From contig JALQCR010000032.1 in NCBI GenBank assembly GCA_023336205.1, forward strand, positions 1-64,000: DNA of 64,000 nucleotides. Direction: 5' to 3'. The position numbers were made by a program, and so were the translations under genes. Source of the DNA: Pseudanabaena sp. Salubria-1 (lineage in GTDB: Bacteria > Cyanobacteriota > Cyanobacteriia > Pseudanabaenales > Pseudanabaenaceae). The first letter of the stretch is position 1, and the number at the start of each line of letters is the position of its first letter. Positions 16,666-25,898 of the stretch are shown here, one piece after another. Below the pieces are notes generated by a model. The model saw only the letters and a program-made list of their open reading frames with translations, had not been told where the DNA came from and did not search any database.

Positions 16666-17208
16666 ATGCTCAAATTTATCAACAAAAACATTACTAGTCG
16701 TATTTTATTCCTATTATTTGCTGCCACTTTTGTTTGGGTATTATTAATGAATTCTTTGGGTGAATCTAAATCGCTTGATCAAGCAAAACTTGCTGGTCCA
16801 ATAACAGTTCTTAATCATCAGCTAGATTACCAAAAACAAGGTATTCAGGGAGTAGTTTCCTCTTTAAGCGGCAATCACATGAGAACTAATGAAAAGTTGA
16901 TAGGAAATTCTCAGGCAGTAAGTACCAAGGTTTGGGTGTTTCGCGGAAAGATCAATGGCAGTACTTCTCCTCAATGGTCTCTGGAACAAGCAAAAAAACA
17001 CCCTAGTTTGATAGGATGGGTGCTTAGCGATGCAGAAGGAAAATTCAAGGTAGGATTACCTACGGGAGAATATACATTATTTGGAGAGTTTGATTCTTAC
17101 CTTTATTTAAATAATTTTGTGGGAGATGGGAGCTATGCTTCAGTACAAGTGTATCCAAATAAGATTACTGATATGCAGATAGTCAATACTGAAAACTCGT
17201 TCCATTAA
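16666..17208 (+). CDS. membrane-anchored protein with carboxypeptidase-regulatory-like domain
   Basis: The likely start is ATG 16666 (an ATG-like start at 16654 is also open), giving 180 residues. One N-terminal hydrophobic segment (ILFLLFAATFVWVLLMN) acts as signal anchor. The outside part has SQAVSTKVWVFRGKI and GWVLSDAEGKFKVGLPTGEY then TLFGEF, the beta-sandwich pattern of carboxypeptidase-regulatory-like (transthyretin-fold) domains: a change or bind segment followed by D-x-x-G-x-F-x-x-x-L-P-x-G-x-Y. It follows the protease by about 200 bases and may be co-expressed. Its precise role is unknown. Confidence 0.6.
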   Translation: MLKFINKNITSRILFLLFAATFVWVLLMNSLGESKSLDQAKLAGPITVLNHQLDYQKQGIQGVVSSLSGNHMRTNEKLIGNSQAVSTKVWVFRGKINGSTSPQWSLEQAKKHPSLIGWVLSDAEGKFKVGLPTGEYTLFGEFDSYLYLNNFVGDGSYASVQVYPNKITDMQIVNTENSFH

Positions 17209-17708
17209 TCTATCTTGATTAAGAATTGAGGTAAAAAATTTTTGATTGTAAAGCGATCGTTTTTTTGTGGTCTTTCTGGATTTCAGTGGTAAATGGCATA
17301 ATAATCATACAATAATTACCGATATAATAAGATTGGAACAGTTACTCAGAGAGGCTTCTACCTAATATTCTTGTATCAGATTTATTTTAGGTGTTTCTTG
17401 TCTGCCCTACCTAATCAAATTTCAGTCTTCCCATTGAAATGGCTGGTTCTATCTCAAGATACTTAAGTTTTTTGCGAAATTCCTAATAGGCGATCGCTGA
17501 TTGGAGAGGTAAGTGGAGATCGCTGGTTTTGGCATGAGAAAGTGATCGCTTTTTGATGATGTGAAGGGCTGATCGCTGGTTGATAGACTTTAGCGATCGT
17601 ATTTTAGATTTGATGCTCCGCGCCCTTCCAGTTTAAAACTTGAGGGGCAATTTTTTGAATTGATAAAATATCGCACTATAATCTAACTAATATTTCTCCT
17701 GTATTCCT
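17209..17708. other. non-coding stretch with scattered GCGATCGC-like motifs
   Basis: About 500 bases without a credible gene. Several GATCGCT-type words recur between 17490 and 17600 (GCGATCGCTGATTGG, GATCGCTGGTT twice), suggesting a decayed repeat. The final 60 bases before 17709 presumably hold the promoter of the next gene. Confidence 0.5.
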
Positions 17709-17933
17709 ATGACATTAACAGAGATCTTGCCATCACTACAAAAGCTATCCCACTTTGAAAAGGTTAAAGCCATCCAGTTTTTAGCCACAGAACTAACTAA
17801 AGACGAACAAACCTCAGCTATTCTTGAAGATGGAAAAACTTACGAAATTTGGTCGCCATACAACGCTTTCTCCGCAGAAAAAGTTCTAACTGATATGTTG
17901 CAACAACACTTGTTACAAAAAGAAGCAAAATAA
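17709..17933 (+). CDS. small cyanobacterial protein preceding a retropepsin-like gene
   Basis: A 74-residue protein, MTLTEILPSLQKLSHFEKVK then AIQFLATELTKDE, with an acidic middle and EIWSPYNAFSAEKVLTDML. Short proteins of this kind, ending in a W-S-P-Y/F region, often precede genes for retropepsin-like proteins or toxins in cyanobacteria. One base separates its stop from the next ATG, so the two are an operon. An antitoxin-like or chaperone role is possible but unproven. Confidence 0.6.
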   Translation: MTLTEILPSLQKLSHFEKVKAIQFLATELTKDEQTSAILEDGKTYEIWSPYNAFSAEKVLTDMLQQHLLQKEAK

Positions 17934-17934
17934 A

Positions 17935-18360
17935 ATGACATTGAGAAAACGCTTTAACTTTGTCGAAAAATCCAACACTGCGGGAGAAACCAGCCTTGTC
18001 CCCTATCTTCCCTTGACCTTATCATCCCAAAACACTTCCATTTCAACATCAGGCTTATTAGATACAGGCGCGAGTGTCAATGTTCTCCCCTACGAAATAG
18101 GAATAGAACTAGGACTAAATTGGAATGACCATAACACATTAGTCACACTGGCAGGAAATCTAGCCAAATTCCCTGCCAAAGGGATTATTCTATCAGCAGC
18201 GATCGAGCAGTTTACACCTACCACTTTAGTTTTTGCTTGGACAAAAGCAGAAAATATACCTTTACTTTTAGGAAGAATTAACTTTTTCCAAGAATTTGAT
18301 GTATGTTTCTACGGTTCTCAATTAGCTTTTGAAATAGCTCCTAAATCTAAAAATGTTTAG
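17935..18360 (+). CDS. retropepsin-like aspartic protease family protein
   Basis: A 141-residue protein. GLLDTGASVNVLPYEIG near residue 41 is the DTGA active-site loop of retroviral-type pepsins, followed by the expected hydrophobic-hydrophobic-glycine region (NIPLLLGRINFFQEFDVCF) near 105-123. Retropepsins of this size act as homodimers. There is no signal peptide, so it is cytoplasmic. The partner gene lies one base upstream. Substrate unknown. Confidence 0.8.
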   Translation: MTLRKRFNFVEKSNTAGETSLVPYLPLTLSSQNTSISTSGLLDTGASVNVLPYEIGIELGLNWNDHNTLVTLAGNLAKFPAKGIILSAAIEQFTPTTLVFAWTKAENIPLLLGRINFFQEFDVCFYGSQLAFEIAPKSKNV

Positions 18361-18396
18361 GATAGAATTTACTAATCGTTACTACTCCCCAATGCC

Positions 18397-18654
18397 ATGT
18401 CAACCATCACCATTCATCAACTAGAACCAGACATTGCCCAACAGCTAGAACAACGCGCCGCCCAACATGGGCGTACCATCGAGCTTGAAATTAAAGCAAT
18501 TCTCAAAAGCGTATTAGCACCAAAAAAGCCAAGCAATATTGACCTCGCTACCGCCATTAATAGACGCTTTGCAGACTTTGGAGACTTTGAAATCCCCGAA
18601 ATTCCTAGAGAACCCATGCGTCCCTTACCAACATTTGACATGGGCGATCTATGA
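18397..18654 (+). CDS. FitA/VapB-type ribbon-helix-helix antitoxin
   Basis: An 85-residue protein starting with a ribbon-helix-helix: STITIHQLEPDIAQQLEQRA then HGRTIELEIKAIL. That is the FitA-like DNA-binding fold with the usual RAAxHGRS/T-E-EI motif. The C-terminal tail (GDFEIPEIPREPMRPLPTFD) should wrap the toxin. The stop overlaps the toxin start (ATGA), as in fitAB operons, and the complex is expected to repress its own promoter. Confidence 0.9.
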   Translation: MSTITIHQLEPDIAQQLEQRAAQHGRTIELEIKAILKSVLAPKKPSNIDLATAINRRFADFGDFEIPEIPREPMRPLPTFDMGDL

Positions 18655-19073
18655 AAATTGTTCTTGATACCAACGTTCTGTCAGAACTGATGAAGCCCCA
18701 AGGTTCACAAACAGTCAAATCTTGGGTTGCTGCCCAGCCTAGAGAAAACCTATTTACCACCAGTATTAACCAAGCCGAGATCCTTGGCGGCATCGCTATC
18801 ATGCCAGAAGGTAAACGCAGCAAAGCTTTACAAGAATCTGCACAAGCTATGTTTACCGAAGACTTTGTAGGACAGATTTTATTTTTTGATTCAGATTCAG
18901 CAAACTGTTTTGCTCAAATTACAAGCGATCGCCGCAAAAAAGGTAAACCAATAGCTCAAGCTGACGCTCTGATTGCCTCTATATGTCTGTCTAATAATGC
19001 AGCGATCGTCACTCGCAATGTTGACGACTTCCTAGACTGCCAAATCACAATCATTAACCCTTGGGACTTATGA
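18651..19073 (+). CDS. FitB/VapC-type PIN-domain toxin
   Basis: A 140-residue PIN nuclease. KIVLDTNVLSELMKP supplies the first acidic residue, NQAEILGGIAIMPEGKR the second, and PIAQADALIASICLSNNAAI then TRNVDDFLDC the third and fourth. All the metal-binding acids of the fold are present, so it looks active as an RNase. It overlaps its antitoxin gene by four bases. Confidence 0.92.
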   Translation: MKIVLDTNVLSELMKPQGSQTVKSWVAAQPRENLFTTSINQAEILGGIAIMPEGKRSKALQESAQAMFTEDFVGQILFFDSDSANCFAQITSDRRKKGKPIAQADALIASICLSNNAAIVTRNVDDFLDCQITIINPWDL

Positions 19074-19117
19074 AATCTAGCTAATCGATCTAAATCAAAT
19101 TTTAGTCATAGCCCTCA

Positions 19118-21133
19118 CTACCTTTGCTCTTGTCTCCCCTTTTGACTTTCAGCAATAACTTTAAGAGCGCGATCGACATTCTGAGCATCTTTCACAGTCA
19201 CCTGACTCTGGGCAATTTCTAAACCTTTTTGAACCAGCAATGGCACATATTCAATATTTCCTTGCTTCAAGGCTTTTGTATCTAAGGTCAACGTATCCGT
19301 AGACTGCTCCCACGTTGCCCTATATTTACCATCATTCCCTTTGCGCTCAAATACAAGATTCCCATTTTGAGATCCCACATGTTCGCTCGGAGTAGCCAAT
19401 ACTTCCCGCCACTGTGACGCAATGTGCTGACTCAGTAACTGACCATCCTTAGACATCGCTTGCTGTGATTTTTCGGATATGCTCTCACCTGCGATAATTT
19501 CTTGGATGCGATCTACATATTTCTCGCTCTTACCAAGATATTGAGCAGTTTCTCTCCATGCTTCTAGTTTCTGAATATCCGCAACAATGGAATTTGTGGC
19601 GCTCTCTACGATCGGAAATGGCACAATTTTACCATCGATATAATCTCCCAACGGATGAAAGTGCATTCCCCATGTATTGCTATGTCCTAGAAATGTCAAT
19701 AATTCCTTAGCCCCATGCTTTTCCATACCCACCCATTGTTTCTGATATTCCCCATCAGTCAACATTTCCTGTGAGATTTTGTACTGCTTTCCCACTTGAA
19801 ATGCGACTTTCTGCTCTCCTGCATAAGCGATCGCGATATCTCCTTCCTTAAAGTTATAGGCGGCATAGGGTTCAAATCGCCTCGTAGTGTGAGATCTCCC
19901 ATGTCCGCGCATTGCTTCAATACAAGTATCCACGGGTAAGCGATTCACTTCTCCATACATCTTCAGAGGATAAACCATCTGAATCGGTTTACCCATGATT
20001 TCTACTGGTTTTTCTGGCTTTTCTTTTTGGATAGAAGTGACAATACTAACTTCAGGAATTGCTTTGTCTTGATTATCAGCTTGAATTTCTAGGCGATCGC
20101 TGGTCTGGGTCATAGCTGGCATCGGAGTTGATGTAATTGCTTCGCGATCTCTTATAGGATCGTATCGCACTCCCATTGCAGCAAGATTCTTCCACGTTAG
20201 CTCTACTAAACTAGCTTTGACTGCTTGACCTTCATAAAGATAGGTAATTCCATTAATCCTACCGCCAGATTGCACTTGAGCTTTAATGCCAACCTGTTCG
20301 GCGGCTAGCCTTTCCACAAATTCGGTCATGGTCGGTTGGTTCTCAGATGCTGTGGCGATCGCTTGTTTCAGTGCAGGAATAATTGCATCAAGATTGACTG
20401 CTTGCTGTACTCGCTCTGGTGACAGTCCATGCCATATTTCAGGCAGTTTCAGAGAATTTGGATCGAGTACGATGTCAGCATCTTTCTTAGTCGCTGAAAA
20501 GTTAATATTTGCTGTAAACTGCGTACCGATTGGCATATAGGCTGCGTCGCTGTGCAGTACACCCATATTTTTCCAGCGATCGCCTTCTTGAACCTGTAGG
20601 ACACGCTTATCATAAATGGGACTATCGGGGTTAGATTCTATACCCAGTCTGCATACTGCACCTTGATCATGTTGCCATTGTTTATCTTTCAGTTCGTTGG
20701 TTTCATACTGCAAGCCAATTATTTTGATTTTATCAACCCGTAGTTCTTGCAGTCGCGTGGTCACTACCTCAGTAAACATCTTGCCCGCGATCGCTCGGTT
20801 ATTGTTGTGCCACAGCGCCGAAGCTCTGCTTTCTCGCTCTGGTTCTAGAATCGCATCACGCTGAACTTCTAAATACTTTTCCGCATCAGCAAACTTGTCA
20901 TCTATATCATTTCTGGATATTCCCAATTTGAACTCAAGTTTGAGATTGGCAAACATTCTGCCCGTTTCTAGGGTTTTGCCATAGGCTGCAATGGAGGCTG
21001 GTGATATCAGTCCGATGTCCACCTTGTTTTCTTGGTCAATAATCGCTACAGCTTTGTATGGATATAGCTTTTCAGTTTTCCAATCTTTGTTTTTGGCAAC
21101 CTGAATATCGACACTAGCTCCTATTCTTGCCAT
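19118..21133 (-). CDS. relaxase-like large plasmid protein
   Basis: A 671-residue soluble protein found in plasmid-type context. Near residues 270-330, FVERLAAEQVGIKAQVQSGG followed by INGITYLYEGQAVKAS resembles the segment after the nuclease domain of Mob/TraI-like relaxases (G-I-S/T-Y-x-x-x-G). The nuclease N-terminus with its HxH motif is not visible. The centre has HGRSHTTRRFEPYAAYNFKE and GHSNTWGMHFHPLGDYI. The C-terminal 90 residues (NGNLVFERKGNDGKYRATWE) match the ends of the proteins at 52895-53596 and 52571-52885. Together these suggest a DNA-mobilisation or primase-associated role. The function is not established. Confidence 0.5.
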   Translation of the reverse strand: MARIGASVDIQVAKNKDWKTEKLYPYKAVAIIDQENKVDIGLISPASIAAYGKTLETGRMFANLKLEFKLGISRNDIDDKFADAEKYLEVQRDAILEPERESRASALWHNNNRAIAGKMFTEVVTTRLQELRVDKIKIIGLQYETNELKDKQWQHDQGAVCRLGIESNPDSPIYDKRVLQVQEGDRWKNMGVLHSDAAYMPIGTQFTANINFSATKKDADIVLDPNSLKLPEIWHGLSPERVQQAVNLDAIIPALKQAIATASENQPTMTEFVERLAAEQVGIKAQVQSGGRINGITYLYEGQAVKASLVELTWKNLAAMGVRYDPIRDREAITSTPMPAMTQTSDRLEIQADNQDKAIPEVSIVTSIQKEKPEKPVEIMGKPIQMVYPLKMYGEVNRLPVDTCIEAMRGHGRSHTTRRFEPYAAYNFKEGDIAIAYAGEQKVAFQVGKQYKISQEMLTDGEYQKQWVGMEKHGAKELLTFLGHSNTWGMHFHPLGDYIDGKIVPFPIVESATNSIVADIQKLEAWRETAQYLGKSEKYVDRIQEIIAGESISEKSQQAMSKDGQLLSQHIASQWREVLATPSEHVGSQNGNLVFERKGNDGKYRATWEQSTDTLTLDTKALKQGNIEYVPLLVQKGLEIAQSQVTVKDAQNVDRALKVIAESQKGRQEQR

Positions 21134-21252
21134 TTCCCAGATTGGTGAGTCACCATCGGGATTGGTGCTAATCAGGGTGCTAATCAGGCTGACAATTTCG
21201 ATGGTGTTGCCTTTAGCGGATGTGGCAGTTAGGGCGATCGCGCAGATCGCTA

Positions 21253-21537
21253 TTAAGCGGCGATTGAGTGAATGTTTTGATATTCGGATTCCTTAATCTG
21301 GCTAATCTCCCAATTATTTTGAAGATTTAACCAAAATTGAGGGCTTGCTCCCAATGCACGAGACAGTTTCATGGCTAGTAGTGCGTTAATATCTTTCTTT
21401 CCATCACAAATATCGTGAATGATGCTGGGTGGTATTTCTATATGGTTAGCTAATGCTTCAGAGGAGATATTAATTTCTTCTAGCTCATCCTGTAAAACTT
21501 TGCCAGGGTGAATAGGGGTTAGGTGTAGTTGCTGCAT
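21253..21537 (-). CDS. higA: HigA-family antitoxin
   Basis: A 94-residue protein: LTPIHPGKVLQDELEEINIS, a helix-turn-helix (SEALANHIEIPPSIIHDICDG), then LSRALGASPQFWLNLQNNWE, the classic HigA order. The gene lies 48 bases after a HigB-like toxin gene on the same strand, so the toxin comes first as usual. The pair should be autoregulated. Confidence 0.93.
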   Translation of the reverse strand: MQQLHLTPIHPGKVLQDELEEINISSEALANHIEIPPSIIHDICDGKKDINALLAMKLSRALGASPQFWLNLQNNWEISQIKESEYQNIHSIAA

Positions 21538-21585
21538 GATTGGTTATGTTACAAGTCTAATAGTTTAACAAATAATTTATGGCTA

Positions 21586-21885
21586 TCAATCATGATAGTC
21601 AATGATTTCTACATCATAAGCATTCTCTTGCAGCCATCGGAAGCAAATGCGATATTGATCGTTGATACGAATGCTGTATTGTCCTTGTCTATCTCCCTGC
21701 AAGGTTTCTAGGCGATTTCCACGGAGTTCGCGTAAGTCTTCGATTGAGGTTGCCGCAGAAATTCGAGCAAGCTTGATTTGAGCCTTTTGATGTAATGTTT
21801 TTGGCAAAAGTTTTAAGCTGTTTTTGGTTACACGACCATAGTTTATGTCTTCGGTTGCTTTATTCCGAAAGTTATAAATTGCCAC
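21586..21885 (-). CDS. higB: HigB/RelE-family toxin
   Basis: A 99-residue protein with LARISAATSIEDLRELRGNR, LETLQGDRQGQYSIRINDQY and RICFRWLQENAYDVEIIDYH. These are the signature strands of HigB ribosome-dependent mRNA nucleases. The N-terminus is a little longer than usual (YNFRNKATEDINYGR). Its antitoxin gene lies directly downstream. Confidence 0.93.
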   Translation of the reverse strand: MAIYNFRNKATEDINYGRVTKNSLKLLPKTLHQKAQIKLARISAATSIEDLRELRGNRLETLQGDRQGQYSIRINDQYRICFRWLQENAYDVEIIDYHD

Positions 21886-21920
21886 TTATGCCAACACCGT
21901 TGTAAATCATCACTATTCAA

Positions 21921-21983
21921 TCACAAGTTGGCATACCGATCGCGCAGTTCGTTCATGATTTCATCAGTCTGTGGATGTTGCAT
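21921..21983 (-). other. 20-codon open frame, probable relic
   Basis: An ATG frame reads MQHPQTDEIMNELRDRYANL then stop, in the gap between the helicase fragment and higB. It resembles the helical end of a small antitoxin and may be a leftover. There is no clear ribosome-binding site. Confidence 0.25.
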
Positions 21984-22023
21984 ATTTTCTATCCTTGTTT
22001 TGGTTGGCTTACATCATATTTCA

Positions 22024-23539
22024 TCAAAATTCATATTTCATCAAAATATTGTCATGTTCATCGCAGAAAGTGACTTCGACTCCATAAGCTCTAGATGACC
22101 ATGTAGAGTTGTTGAAAAACTCAACTATTGCATCGTGATTTATGACTTGATCGCGTAAAAATAAATCAGCATTATAAGTACGCGCCCAATATTGTTTAGA
22201 ACCATTCCATTCATAATTCTCAGCCCTCAAGGATTGTCTAATAGCAAAAGTTCCACCAGATCGAACACCATTCCGATTGCTGACTTTGACAGTGATATAT
22301 CTAACTTCACTCGCAACAAAAGGATAAATATCCCAATCAAACGTGGGAAATGTAAATTTCTGGGCTAACTCCTTTGCAAATTCAGATTTATAGAGGCTGT
22401 CAGTGATAATGAATAGATGTTCTTTGGCGCGAGTGAGTGCAACATAAAGTAAACGCCTGTCATCATGAACAATCTTATCGATGCTATCACCAAAAATTCG
22501 AGTAAATATCCAATCAGGATGTATTAATGGATAGCTCTGGATGTCTAAAACAATTACTATCTGTCCTTCTTTCCCTTTGTATTGGTGGGCAGTTGAAATA
22601 GTGAGGAGATGTTGTAAATGTTCGGGAAGTCCGAGTCTCTCAATGATGTTTTTTCGGAAATCAGTAATGCTGGAAATCATGTTTCCATCAGAATCCGTAA
22701 TGATATTTCCACTTAGATTATTTTTGCGAGACAGTAAGACAACCTCTTTATTTTCTTGAATAAATTTATTCGCCAACCTTAAAACAACTGGCGTTAACAA
22801 GTCGCTGCGATATCTTTCTTGCTCAATGGGAAGTGGTTGAAACTTGGATAAATCAATTAAGTCGATGATTCCATGCTCTCTGTTATGAGCTACAGAGGCA
22901 ACTCCGCACCCTTGCATTAATTTATTGCCAATTTGAACTATTTTGGCTTTTGATCTGTAATTGGTTGCAATATTTAGCCTTTGTGATGGATTGAATACCT
23001 TTGCAAAATTATTGTAGTAGTGGAGGTCAGAACCAGCAAAGCCGTTGATAGCTTGCCAGTCGTCACCAACACAGAAAAATAGTGCTTGGGGATTTTGATT
23101 TCTAATTGCTTGGATTAGGTTTGAGAATAGAAGAGAAAAATCCTGATACTCATCAATCATGATGTATTTCAGAGATTTTAAATCTCCTTGACCAGATCTG
23201 CCCTTGAATTGAGTCATACCATCGTTAATGGTTATTGCGGCTCTCTGCATTAGTCCATTAAAATCTTCTTCGCCTACTTGCTCTATACGCTCTAAGTAAG
23301 ATTTATAAAAATCCTGCACAAGCATCAAAAATTGGGCTTCTATATTTTCAATTTCTGAGTCACCTAATGGATATTCATCAATTTTTTGACTAAGTTGATT
23401 AACAGTTAAGCATAGTTGGCGAGTACGTTGGACAAAACTACGGACTGCGTGAGTAAAGCGATTAACTGCGCGTTCTTTGATCTTTAACCAAATTTGCTCT
23501 TCGGATAAGCGGTTACAGGTTATTCCGAATCGATCTTCG
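22024..23539 (-). pseudogene. UvrD/Rep-type helicase lacking its N-terminus
   Basis: The frame carries motif II (MIDEYQDFSLLFSN), III (FFCVGDDWQAINGFAGSD), IV (ATNYRSKAKIV), V (TAHQYKGKEGQIVIVLD) and VI (RRLLYVALTRAKEHLFI) of superfamily 1 helicases, then about 100 extra C-terminal residues. The Q motif and Walker A (GxGKT) are missing. The frame continues upstream of the first ATG-like start at 23328 (RLSEEQIWLKIKERAVNRF) as far as the inverted repeat beginning at 23540, then meets a stop. So the 5-prime part was lost at the end of a fold-back element. It is unlikely to be an active helicase. Confidence 0.85.
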
Positions 23540-23719
23540 GGTATGGCAACGATTCGTGTAAAACTGTATCACGACAGGCTTAAAAGCAATATATAGCAAT
23601 ACTTTCAGTGATTGATTTGAGGAAGGTGCATGAACATTTTTACATTTCATCTAAAGCGATAGGCTCTATAAGAGTTTCGGGGAGGTGCTTTAGCTTAAAT
23701 GGCTGAAATGTTTAAAGCA

Positions 23720-23768
23720 CAATGTTTTTAGCCTCAGAGGTCTGCGATATCTGAGGCTAAAAACATTG
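23720..23768. repeat. 19-bp perfect hairpin inside the fold-back element
   Basis: Arms CAATGTTTTTAGCCTCAGA and TCTGAGGCTAAAAACATTG enclose an 11-base loop. The rest of 23635-24420 holds no credible gene. Confidence 0.85.
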
Positions 23769-24453
23769 AGTCGTTTATTATGTTTGATCTCCCTGAAACA
23801 CCTATAGAGAATTGTCATTCATGTGGTTTCATTCTTTCTCATTTTGATTTTCCTAAGTTGTGAGGATATGTCCTTGGTTTCAAGACTGCTTTCCTCTGTG
23901 ATCGATAGATCTTCTGCGAAGTCGTTAGGCACATTGCGTCAGGGATTTATCGACTTGTAGCACTTTATCTTGTTCAAAAAGATGTATAAAAACACCTATT
24001 AAAGTAAGTATTAGGAAGTATGGTAAATGCATCTTTATTAGTATATTTAGTCTGTTATTTAGTATGTGACTTTGTAGCCATTTACGACACTGTCTCCTCA
24101 TGTATTAGTGCTGTTGTGACAGATATTCCGAATAACAAGCTCAATTAAAGTACGCTCGATATCCAAAATATTCCAGCTTTATAAAGTACGCCAATTTCTT
24201 GCAAATTAGCCTCTTAGCTATCGAACAACGTATCAGGATTGAAAAGCAGCTTTATTTGAATTGAGTAGTCTTTGCAAGTCTGCGAAATAAAAAAGTGATA
24301 TCGCGATAAACCGATAAAGCTGATTAAAAAGCTTTTATTATGTTGCTATTAAAGATTCATCAAAAAATATATACTTCTAAGATTTTTTGCTTATGCAAGT
24401 AGCAACTAATTGGAGTGTAGTACTTGCATAGACAGAGTATGACCAATACTCTG

Positions 24454-25751
24454 CTTAGTGGTGCAGAAAACTCAGGAGAGTCTCAAGATGAGACAATGGT
24501 AATACGAGCAAATTCGATACGAAAATCTAACTTTTCGCGTTTGGCAATAGAAGCACAGGCAGGGGGAGGATTAGTTCTAGGGAAAATCTGCAAAAGAGGA
24601 AGAGGTTTTTGTTGGTAAAGAAGGGTGTGAAGCTGACGGAGACCGAGTTGCAGAAAACTCAAGCCGCGATGATCGTGCCAATCAATAGCCGCCCTTTGCC
24701 CCAAACGCACCAACATTATGCCAAGAATTACAGCAATCAGGTTAGCCGTGGCAAGGAGCATAAACAAACAGGTAAGAGATTGAGCATCACGGAGATGCGA
24801 GCTAACCACATTAAAAGCCGCCGACTTGTAATCCTTAAAATGAGGTTCAATACCGCCAAAGCGTTTGCCATAGAGAGCAAAAGTCTGTAATGAAGGGGGA
24901 ATATCGGTAAGGACAGCCCATGAACCGTTAGCCATGTCTAGGTTAGCCGTCGCTAAGTGACAATTAACATCACCGAGTACGGTGACATTGGGAACTAGAT
25001 AAGCTTGCTCTGTGGGAGGTATCAGTTGTTCGACGCGCTTGGTTGTACCTGTCGGCAAAGTCACTAGCAGATCCGACTTTGCGCGAATTGCCCAAGACCA
25101 TTGATTTTGCTGTAACCATCGAATTAATTCCCCATGTTCAAAGCCTCGGTCGGCAAGTAAGGTCACTTTGCTTTCTGGCGGCAATAGGGTGAGTACTTGT
25201 TCTAATACGGGACGGTAATGCTCAAAGCCAACAGTAGCGCTTCCATGCTCTAATACCACTTGCGCTAAAGTAATCGACCTTCCACCCCAAATCAAGCATA
25301 TTTCGATCAGACAGAATTTATCCCACAGCATACTCGTATCGAGAGCTAGTTCCAACGATGCTCCTGCAAATGCTTGGAGAAAGTGCTTCACCAATGGGTT
25401 ATAGAATGTCTCGGCGATGATATGTGGATTATGCACAAAGTAGCTTAGTCTTTCCATCTGACTTCTGGCTTGGCACTCTCGATGGCTTAAATAGGGCAAC
25501 CAATGACTCAGACTCGCACTTCCTGATTGCAATATCGCAGCTACAGACTCCGCAAATCCTTGGAGATGTCGCTTATCTTTTGGCTTGAGCCATTGACGCA
25601 ATTGTTGTTGTAGCTGAAGATATAGGTGGGGCATGGATAAGATCTTTTGTTGAGGAACTTGAGTATCTCATCTCTTGCCCCTTTTTGCCTCTTGTCTCAT
25701 GATGAGATTCTATGCCTAGCAACGCTTTTCAGATTTTTCTGCACCACTAAG
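24454..25751 (-). mobile_element. IS4-type element, 1298 bp, nested in the fold-back element
   Basis: The ends share CTTAGTGGTGCAGAAAA. The target duplication AATACTCTG (9 bp) lies at 24445-24453 and 25752-25760. The target itself was a palindrome with 17-base arms (TTGCATAGACAGAGTAT) now split by the IS. It holds one transposase gene on the minus strand. Confidence 0.9.
24483..25634 (-). CDS. IS4-family DDE transposase
   Basis: A 383-residue transposase with LELALDTSMLWDKF near residue 94 (first Asp), KVTLLADRGFEHGELI near 155 (second Asp) and FALYGKRFGGIEPHFKDYKS near 252-271, the Y-x2-R-x3-E-x6-K signature of IS4 enzymes. All catalytic positions are present. It resembles cyanobacterial IS4 members, and the 9-bp duplication fits that family. 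Confidence 0.88.
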   Translation of the reverse strand: MPHLYLQLQQQLRQWLKPKDKRHLQGFAESVAAILQSGSASLSHWLPYLSHRECQARSQMERLSYFVHNPHIIAETFYNPLVKHFLQAFAGASLELALDTSMLWDKFCLIEICLIWGGRSITLAQVVLEHGSATVGFEHYRPVLEQVLTLLPPESKVTLLADRGFEHGELIRWLQQNQWSWAIRAKSDLLVTLPTGTTKRVEQLIPPTEQAYLVPNVTVLGDVNCHLATANLDMANGSWAVLTDIPPSLQTFALYGKRFGGIEPHFKDYKSAAFNVVSSHLRDAQSLTCLFMLLATANLIAVILGIMLVRLGQRAAIDWHDHRGLSFLQLGLRQLHTLLYQQKPLPLLQIFPRTNPPPACASIAKREKLDFRIEFARITIVSS

Positions 25752-25898
25752 AATACTCTGTCTATGCAAACTAAGGTTTGATTCAAGATCGGCTGTAAAA
25801 CGGTTCATGTACCTTTCTCAAATCAATCGCTGAAAGTATTGCTATATGTTGCTTTTAAGCCTGTCGTGATACAGTTTTAAACGAATCGTCGCCATACC

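Larger units (their letters stand above)
23540..25898. mobile_element. fold-back element with about 96-bp terminal inverted repeats
   Basis: Bases 23540-23634 and the complement of 25803-25898 match over about 96 positions with about six differences (outer ends GGTATGGC). The element is 2359 bp including a nested IS. Without the IS it is near 1050 bp and shows no gene. Its outer ends truncate the UvrD-type helicase on the left and a sulfonate-binding protein gene on the right. No target duplication is seen, so a deletion or recombination joined these flanks. Confidence 0.75.
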
